Shown here one piece after another: positions 5,671-10,623 of a DNA stretch of 10,623 nt (within the stretch, counting starts at the first letter, position 1; each line of letters begins with the position of its first letter). The stretch covers positions 1 through 10,623 of the forward strand of contig JAHJKV010000115.1 in the NCBI GenBank assembly GCA_018822065.1. Reading direction: 5' to 3'. This DNA is from Pseudomonadota bacterium (GTDB taxonomy: Bacteria > Desulfobacterota > Desulfovibrionia > Desulfovibrionales > Desulfovibrionaceae). Both the position numbers and the translations under genes were made by a program. Under the pieces are notes generated by a model that had not been told where the DNA came from, ran no database searches, and worked only from the letters and a program-made list of their open reading frames with translations.

Positions 5671-6305
5671 AACTGCTGCAGCGACTGCTCGCCCTGGTAG
5701 GGGCGCTGACCCTGGTCTCGCTGCTTGCGGGGGGCACGGTCATGTACTTTGCCGGGGAGTGGATGCAGGTGCATGACGAGCCGGTCCAGGCAGACTACAT
5801 TTTGCCCCTGGCTGGCGATGCCAACCGCTGGATTTATGCCGCCGATCTCTACAAGCAGGGGTTTGCCCCGGTGATCCTGGTCAGCAAACCAGCCCCCGCT
5901 CCTCCTTCCGCACTGTCGCCCATCCATAAGGCTATGGGCTATCCACAATATGACCTCATGGAGTATGCACGGCGGCTGTATGGGGTGCTGGACGTGCCAG
6001 AGGCGGCACTCCAGATGTTCGGGGACGGGCACCTTTCCACCGTGGAAGAGGCGGAGGCCTTGCGTGATTTCCTGGGGCCTGGCAAGCACCGGCTGCTCGT
6101 CGTCACCTCGCCCTACCATGCCCGGCGGGCCAAGCTGGTGCTCTCCCTGGTGCTGCCCGATGCTGAGATACGTATGACCGTGACCCCGTACGAGTATTTT
6201 GACCCACAGTGGTGGACCGACTACTATACCGCCCCCAAGGTGGTGCTGGAAGCGGCCAAGTGCGCGTACTACCTGCTGGGCGGGGTGTTCCGCTCCTCGG
6301 ACTAG
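5667..6305 (+). CDS. Membrane-anchored DUF218 (YdcF/SanA/ElyC-like) protein
   Basis: A 212-residue protein with an N-terminal signal anchor (about residues 4-29, no clear cleavage site), so the rest probably faces the periplasm. The DUF218 domain spans roughly 40-175: first strand QADYILPLAGDANRWIYAADLYKQG (41-65), VILVSKP, then GHLSTVEEAEALRDFL (121-136) and LLVVTSPYHARRAKLV (143-158). The T/S-PYH-xRRA segment is the most conserved part of the family. SanA and ElyC are linked to envelope integrity and peptidoglycan or ECA metabolism, but the biochemical activity is unknown, so no function is assigned. The start shares ATGA with the tgt stop, with GAGG about 7 bases upstream, so it is translationally coupled to tgt. 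Its stop codon overlaps that of the opposing yihY-like gene. The protein is acidic around the ligand-like loop and otherwise unremarkable. Confidence 0.85.
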   Translation: MKLLQRLLALVGALTLVSLLAGGTVMYFAGEWMQVHDEPVQADYILPLAGDANRWIYAADLYKQGFAPVILVSKPAPAPPSALSPIHKAMGYPQYDLMEYARRLYGVLDVPEAALQMFGDGHLSTVEEAEALRDFLGPGKHRLLVVTSPYHARRAKLVLSLVLPDAEIRMTVTPYEYFDPQWWTDYYTAPKVVLEAAKCAYYLLGGVFRSSD

Positions 6306-7651
6306 GTGTCGCTCCCGCACATCTCGTTGGCTTCGAAACGGCTGGCATATTCTAGTAAGGTCGCATTGGCCTCGCTCGTGTAGGCAGCGTTGCTCAAGTC
6401 GTCAAAAACTCCGTTCAAAAAACCGAATCGACCCCGCATCTCCGGGGTGTCTTCCTTGTCGCCCCGAATGGCCCGGATGATGTCGGTCACCCGGATGGTA
6501 TCCGGCGAACGGAGCGGTACGAAGCAGATGTTCTCCTCACATTCGGTCTCGGCCACCAGCTTGGCGTGCTTGAGCTTCGCAAAGACTTCCAGGGTCATTT
6601 CCTCGGGCACGACCAACTGGTCGGAGAGCTGGGCCACTGAGGGCAGGTCGCAGCCGGCCTGGTAGTGCTTGGTGAGCATGAGCATAAGCGCCACGCCGAG
6701 CTTCTGACGTTCCACCAGGGTCGCGGAGCGGACAAACTGCTGCTTGGTGAAGCTCTTCAGGTGTTGCAGGGCAAAGCTGATCTCGGCCCCGAGGAGCACG
6801 ATAACCCAACTGACGTGCATCCAAACCAGGAAGAGCAGGGCCGTGGCAAAAGAACCGTAAATCAGATTGTAGTTGTTGTTGCCCTTCACCCAGGTGATGA
6901 AGGCGAGCTGGGCCAGGTTCCAGAGCACGGCAGAAACGAGCCCGCCCAGGGAGGCCGGGCCGAGACGGACCTTGGTATTGGGAATGAAGGAATAGGCAAA
7001 GGTGAAGGCAATCCAGAACAGCAGGATGGGCAGGAGCTTGAGCACCAGCCCTTCGACCCATCCCAGGTAGGATATCTGCATGACGCCCCGGATGAGGTCG
7101 AGGTTCTGGATGGTAACGCTTGAACTGGTGGCGATGAGGATGATCAGAGGGCAGATGAGGATGATCGAGAAAAAGTCTGTGAACCTGCGCCAAGGGCTTC
7201 TGCCCTTTGTCACCTTCCAGATGAGGTTGAAGGCCTGCTCGATGGTGGAAATCATGGAGTAGACCGTGAGCAGCAGGAAAGCCACACCGATCCAGCCCAA
7301 GGTCGAGACGCTGGTGTTGTCAATGTAGCCGAGAATCTTGTTCGTGGCCTCCTGACTGTTGAAGACCATATCCAGGGCGGAAGTCAGCCATTGGGCGTCC
7401 TGGGCTCCAAACCCCTTGGCTATCGAGAAGGCAACGGCCAGAAAGGGGACCAGGGCCAGGGTGACGGTAAAGGCCAGGGCGCTGGCGCGGACTAGGCACT
7501 GGTCGTCAAGAAACCCCTTAAAGACAAGATATAACCACCTGGAAAAATTAGAAAGCTTTTGAGCAACTCCTTCGATGTCCGCGTTGCGGTCCCATATGTC
7601 ATGAGTGAAATAGCGGAACAGGATTTCCAGGTAGGTCTTTTTTTCGCTCAT
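6302..7651 (-). CDS. YihY/BrkB-family membrane protein with C-terminal winged-helix-like domain
   Basis: A 449-residue inner-membrane protein of the YihY/UPF0761 (BrkB, 'RNase BN-like') family. About six membrane segments can be seen near residues 55-78, 117-138, 160-176, 203-224, 234-255 and 264-290. Family sequences are present: ALAFTVTLALVPFLAV, STIEQAFNLIWKV, SFIPNTKVRLGPASLGGLVSAVLWNLAQ and YNLIYGSFATALLFLVWMHVSW. The old name RNase BN is a misassignment; transport or envelope roles have been proposed but are not established. Residues ~305-449 are soluble, and LPSVAQLSDQLVVPEEMTLEVFAKLKHAKLVAE (336-368) looks like a winged helix-turn-helix of the Rrf2/MarR kind. The start at 7651 has GAGGGG five bases upstream; an earlier TTG at 7678 is less likely. 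It lies 92 bp after the AsmA-like gene and converges on the ydcF-like gene with a shared CTAG. Confidence 0.9.
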   Translation of the reverse strand: MSEKKTYLEILFRYFTHDIWDRNADIEGVAQKLSNFSRWLYLVFKGFLDDQCLVRASALAFTVTLALVPFLAVAFSIAKGFGAQDAQWLTSALDMVFNSQEATNKILGYIDNTSVSTLGWIGVAFLLLTVYSMISTIEQAFNLIWKVTKGRSPWRRFTDFFSIILICPLIILIATSSSVTIQNLDLIRGVMQISYLGWVEGLVLKLLPILLFWIAFTFAYSFIPNTKVRLGPASLGGLVSAVLWNLAQLAFITWVKGNNNYNLIYGSFATALLFLVWMHVSWVIVLLGAEISFALQHLKSFTKQQFVRSATLVERQKLGVALMLMLTKHYQAGCDLPSVAQLSDQLVVPEEMTLEVFAKLKHAKLVAETECEENICFVPLRSPDTIRVTDIIRAIRGDKEDTPEMRGRFGFLNGVFDDLSNAAYTSEANATLLEYASRFEANEMCGSDT

Positions 7652-7697
7652 GGCAGCCCCTCGGTTTGCAGCGCTCAACAGATCGATTTTTAAAACA

Positions 7698-7725
7698 TAT
7701 ATACGCGATACGAGGGAGGACGCAA
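7698..7725 (-). promoter_or_regulatory. Possible promoter for the yihY-like gene
   Basis: In the 92-bp AsmA–yihY gap, minus-strand TTGCGT (7725-7720) and TATATA (7703-7698) are 16 bp apart, within an AT-rich patch that stands out from the GC-rich surroundings. It would give a 5' leader of about 40 bases. No terminator follows the AsmA-like gene, so read-through from it is also possible. Confidence 0.4.
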
Positions 7726-7743
7726 GGCCAGCGGCAGGGGCGG

Positions 7744-10623
7744 CTAGAACAAGAGGTCGCGCAAGAAGGTGAACGGCCGCAACGGCAGACCGATAAGCTC
7801 CTTGACCGTATTCCCAAGAATCTCCATGCCGGGAATGCTGACGCCTGGATCGTGAAGGCAGCTGTGGATATGGATGGGGATGACCGTCGGGACAACGGAG
7901 TATTCAGCTTCCAGGGTGAAGTCGATGGTATCCAGGGCCAGGTCGAAATTACCGGCACCCTTGGCTGTCAGGAAGGAGGCATCCATCTTGAAATCGTCAG
8001 TCATGAAGCGCCCTTTTGCGATCCTGAAGAGTGCTGCAGCGCCGTCAAAACCCGTACGGGATGTCCGCTCCGCAGGCAGTGGTTTCTCCCCAGGCGGAGG
8101 TTCACTTTTGCCCGAGAATTTGTAGGAGCCATCGAGGATGGTGACTCCGGCCCTGCCGGACATATCGGCGATGAACTCGTCATCCGTCGCGGCTGTGGTC
8201 TTCATGTCAAAATACACAGTCGACGTGCCATCAACATATTCCTTGCCGGATACGTCGACCATGAAGGGGGCGCCCCGGAAATTCTCGGCCCGAAGCTGCA
8301 TATGGCTGGACAGATTCTCCCGGGTCGCCGTGCCCGAGTAATTGCCGTTCATCTGACCGCCGTAGAAATCGGAATGAAGATTGGGCAGGTTGATCTGGCC
8401 ATCTTTCATGGTCACGTGACCGATGAGATTTTTGAAGGAAATGTCAAAAATTCTGAAGTCCCCGGCCTGGATGTCGCCATCAATATTGGCTGCGCTCAGC
8501 GTGTTGAGCGGGAGTCGTACGGCATCGAGCACCGGGAAATTGCACTTGTCGGGCAATCGTTTGGGCCGAGGCGGGCGGTAGCGGTTGATGTCCAGACTGT
8601 CGATGCCGAGTTGGAAGGTGGCATAGCCTGTCTCAAAATCCTCGATACGTACCTTGCCTGTCCCGTGGGTGTCATCAAAGGTGAGATCCAGGTTGGAGAG
8701 AATGGCCTGATTGGCTGTCAAGGCCAGGTCGAGGGTGCCCCCAAAATAACTCAGAACCTTGTCATCCCTGGTTTCGCCTATTTCTACATCCATCAGACCG
8801 AAAACCAGCCGTGCGTCAGAATCAATGGACAAGGGACCGATATACGTAAAATCCTGTTCTAAGATGCGGTTGCCGACCAACTCGCCTCGAACGGTTCCAG
8901 CATTCCCTTCCAGGGACAGTTCTCGCGCCACGAGCGTCTGTTTGCGAGTATCCAGATTGACGACGGCAGAGACAAGGACCGTGGACTCGCCCGGAGGCAG
9001 TGGGGATCCTGAAAGCTGCAGCCCGGTCTTGGCGGAGGAGAGCTTAAGGGAACTGAAGTCCTCGGCCACCTGGACGGCACCGTTCAAACGTCCTTCCAGG
9101 GCATAGGGTTTGGTGTCGGAACGGACCGTGAGGGCTATGCCGGTCTTGTAAGCATAGCCGCCCTCAGCAGGAGGCTTGCCCGTGGCAGTAATCTTGACCG
9201 TCGCGTTGGCCGCATCAAAGACAAGGGGAGCATGTTCCTTGCGCAACAAAGCTCCCTTCCCCAATACATAGGCGACCTCGCTTGAGGTGTGGTGCAGTAC
9301 CGCGTCAATGATGGTATCTGTTTGAAACAGGGTCTCAGGCATGTCAAAGGCAACACGTACCCCTCCCCGACCGGAAAAGGATCGATCCTCGCCGCCAAGC
9401 AGGGGCAACTGTCCTGTGTCCGCATTCTTGACAGCAAAGGAGCCGGAAAGAGTCAGGGGATAGCCGCCCTGCTCATTTTGATGGATCGAGCAGCGGAGCT
9501 GGCCTGTTGCCGCACCGTCCCAGAGACTCCCTTTTTCCAGGGTGACGAGGGAGGTCCCCTCTCCGGTTTCAGCGCTCAGGCTGAAGTCCTTGAAGTTTCC
9601 GCCTCCCAGAATTACGTCATTCAGTTGCACCCGCCCGCTGGATTGGACCGTGGACAGGAACTCCGGGCCGAAATCGGCCAGGATGAACGGTTCGTCCACA
9701 ATAAAAATACGATAATAGCGGTCAAAATCAAGTGAACTGCCGGAAAGATCGAAGCTGTAGTGTGGCTTGGAAAAATCAGTGGCCGTAACGGACCCTTGCA
9801 GATGGGTCTTGTCGCATGCGGCATCAAGGTTCGTGATGGACAGGGCGTTCTCGTCCAAGGAGAAGTCGAGACTGAAGGAGCCGTCTTGAAAAATGCCTGG
9901 GTCCTTGTCGGGAATGAGTCCTTCGAAATAGTGGTTCAGCGCATCCGCCACCATGAACTGGGAGGCGGCAAGGTGGCCGGTAGCGCGGGGAGATGCCAGA
10001 ATGTTTTCGACCTGAACATCGCCCGTCAGCAACAGTTCCGGCACCTTGATTTTGAATCCTTGCAGCGACACCGAGCCTTCACGACTGTCCAAAGTGGCCG
10101 AGGTGGTCAAAAGGCTGGGAGCGTTTGTATTAAAAAATGTCGGCTCTACAATGGAGAGTTGGAACGACGATTCCGGCACCTGAACCCAGGAGAAATCCGC
10201 AGCCATCAGGAGAGATCCCATCCAGCCGACAGTTGCTTCGATCTCCTTTTGCGGCCAATCGATTTCGGCATCCAGCGCAAAATCCATGGGAGCGTCAGAC
10301 TGGTAGTCGTTGGTGCGGAAACGAACCTTCTCGGCCCGTATCTCGGTACCGCTTTGCTCATCAGTGAACCGCAGGATGGAGTCTTCCAGACGAAGCCCGC
10401 GTACCGTCAAGGTGGAGAGATCAAACCCCTCCCATTCAAGGGACTCAGAACCCGACGGGGTGTCCACCAGCTTGAGCAGAGAATCGACGTTGGTGGAACC
10501 GTCCGCGAGGCGGACGACATGAAGGTCCAGTCCGGAAATGGCGACGATGTCGAAATCGATCTCGCGTTCGATGAGCTGTCGCATGGAGACCTTGGCACTG
10601 ACCGAATCGGCGGAAGCAAGCAG
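7744..10623 (-). CDS. AsmA-like envelope protein, 5' end missing
   Basis: The last 959 codons of a large gene; the frame stays open to the right edge, so the N-terminus (probably with the membrane anchor) is outside the window, and no internal ATG should be taken as the start. The sequence is mostly alternating beta-strand repeats, as in AsmA/TamB/YhdP-type bridge-like proteins linked to phospholipid transport between inner and outer membrane. Typical AsmA features are DLHVVRLADGSTNVDSLL near the visible start, two copies of a D-F-x4-Y-x-F…SLDxxRY module (9864-9704 and 8730-8566; the second reads LDINRYRPP) and the C-terminal region with GHVTMKDGQINLPNLHSDFYGG. The C-terminus runs GAGNFDLALDTIDFTLEA…PIHIHSCLHDPGVSIPG, ending FLRDLLF. 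Best fit is AsmA family with AsmA_2-like C-terminus; lipid substrate unknown. It lies upstream of the yihY-like gene on the same strand. Confidence 0.88.
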   Translation of the reverse strand: MLASADSVSAKVSMRQLIEREIDFDIVAISGLDLHVVRLADGSTNVDSLLKLVDTPSGSESLEWEGFDLSTLTVRGLRLEDSILRFTDEQSGTEIRAEKVRFRTNDYQSDAPMDFALDAEIDWPQKEIEATVGWMGSLLMAADFSWVQVPESSFQLSIVEPTFFNTNAPSLLTTSATLDSREGSVSLQGFKIKVPELLLTGDVQVENILASPRATGHLAASQFMVADALNHYFEGLIPDKDPGIFQDGSFSLDFSLDENALSITNLDAACDKTHLQGSVTATDFSKPHYSFDLSGSSLDFDRYYRIFIVDEPFILADFGPEFLSTVQSSGRVQLNDVILGGGNFKDFSLSAETGEGTSLVTLEKGSLWDGAATGQLRCSIHQNEQGGYPLTLSGSFAVKNADTGQLPLLGGEDRSFSGRGGVRVAFDMPETLFQTDTIIDAVLHHTSSEVAYVLGKGALLRKEHAPLVFDAANATVKITATGKPPAEGGYAYKTGIALTVRSDTKPYALEGRLNGAVQVAEDFSSLKLSSAKTGLQLSGSPLPPGESTVLVSAVVNLDTRKQTLVARELSLEGNAGTVRGELVGNRILEQDFTYIGPLSIDSDARLVFGLMDVEIGETRDDKVLSYFGGTLDLALTANQAILSNLDLTFDDTHGTGKVRIEDFETGYATFQLGIDSLDINRYRPPRPKRLPDKCNFPVLDAVRLPLNTLSAANIDGDIQAGDFRIFDISFKNLIGHVTMKDGQINLPNLHSDFYGGQMNGNYSGTATRENLSSHMQLRAENFRGAPFMVDVSGKEYVDGTSTVYFDMKTTAATDDEFIADMSGRAGVTILDGSYKFSGKSEPPPGEKPLPAERTSRTGFDGAAALFRIAKGRFMTDDFKMDASFLTAKGAGNFDLALDTIDFTLEAEYSVVPTVIPIHIHSCLHDPGVSIPGMEILGNTVKELIGLPLRPFTFLRDLLF

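Noticed and set aside
7652..7743. Terminator after the AsmA-like gene
   Set aside because: The 92-bp gap contains an AT-rich patch but no GC stem followed by a T-tract on the minus strand.
7666..8862. 398-codon open frame on the plus strand opposite the AsmA-like gene
   Set aside because: It runs antisense to a convincing AsmA-like protein, has no recognisable domain, and its composition is that of a mirrored GC-rich coding frame.
1..10623. Mobile element, CRISPR, tRNA, phage or defence island
   Set aside because: No transposase or integrase, terminal inverted repeats, direct-repeat arrays, tRNA cloverleaf or defence-domain gene was seen. Gene content is housekeeping and base composition is even.

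Overview
The window looks like ordinary chromosomal DNA from a moderately GC-rich Gram-negative bacterium. The best guess is a sulfate-reducer-like member of the Desulfobacterota (Desulfovibrio/Pseudodesulfovibrio type). This rests on the combination of a miaB–bifunctional nuclease pair, an adenosine-kinase-like PfkB protein, a very small periplasmic monoheme cytochrome c and an AsmA-type envelope protein. It is inference from gene content; there is no rRNA gene or other taxonomic marker. I see no mobile element, CRISPR array, tRNA or rRNA gene, and coding density is very high.

Layout. Positions 1-3776 are a minus-strand block. Read in the direction of transcription it holds a small secreted cytochrome c (3776-3495), cutA (3487-3173), an intrinsic terminator, a PfkB/adenosine-kinase-like sugar kinase (3066-2128), a second intrinsic terminator, miaB (2001-649), a DUF151 bifunctional nuclease gene overlapping the miaB end (655-164), and the first 49 codons of a PHP-domain phosphoesterase (148 to the window edge). 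The terminators divide this block into three transcription units: cytochrome–cutA, the kinase alone, and miaB–DUF151–PHP.

A 135-bp divergent intergenic region (3777-3911) separates this block from a plus-strand operon. That operon is nth (endonuclease III, 3912-4556), tgt (tRNA-guanine transglycosylase, 4549-5670) and a membrane-anchored DUF218/YdcF-like protein gene (5667-6305). All three are joined by short overlaps (8 bp and 4 bp), so translational coupling is likely. The last gene meets the minus-strand yihY/brkB-like gene (7651-6302) tail to tail, with both stop codons sharing one CTAG. Upstream of yihY is the 3' part of a large AsmA-like gene (7744 to the right edge, 5' end missing).

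Functional themes. Two tRNA anticodon-loop modification enzymes (MiaB at A37, Tgt at G34) are present but lie in separate operons. DNA/RNA housekeeping is represented by Nth, the DUF151 nuclease and the PHP phosphoesterase. The envelope is represented by the AsmA-like, YihY-like and YdcF-like proteins and the cytochrome. I found no convincing undescribed system. The items most worth a second look are the cytochrome–cutA pair with its extra cysteines, the possible leaderless miaB transcript, the winged-helix-like tail on YihY, the shared-CTAG convergent stops, and the duplicated module in the AsmA-like protein.
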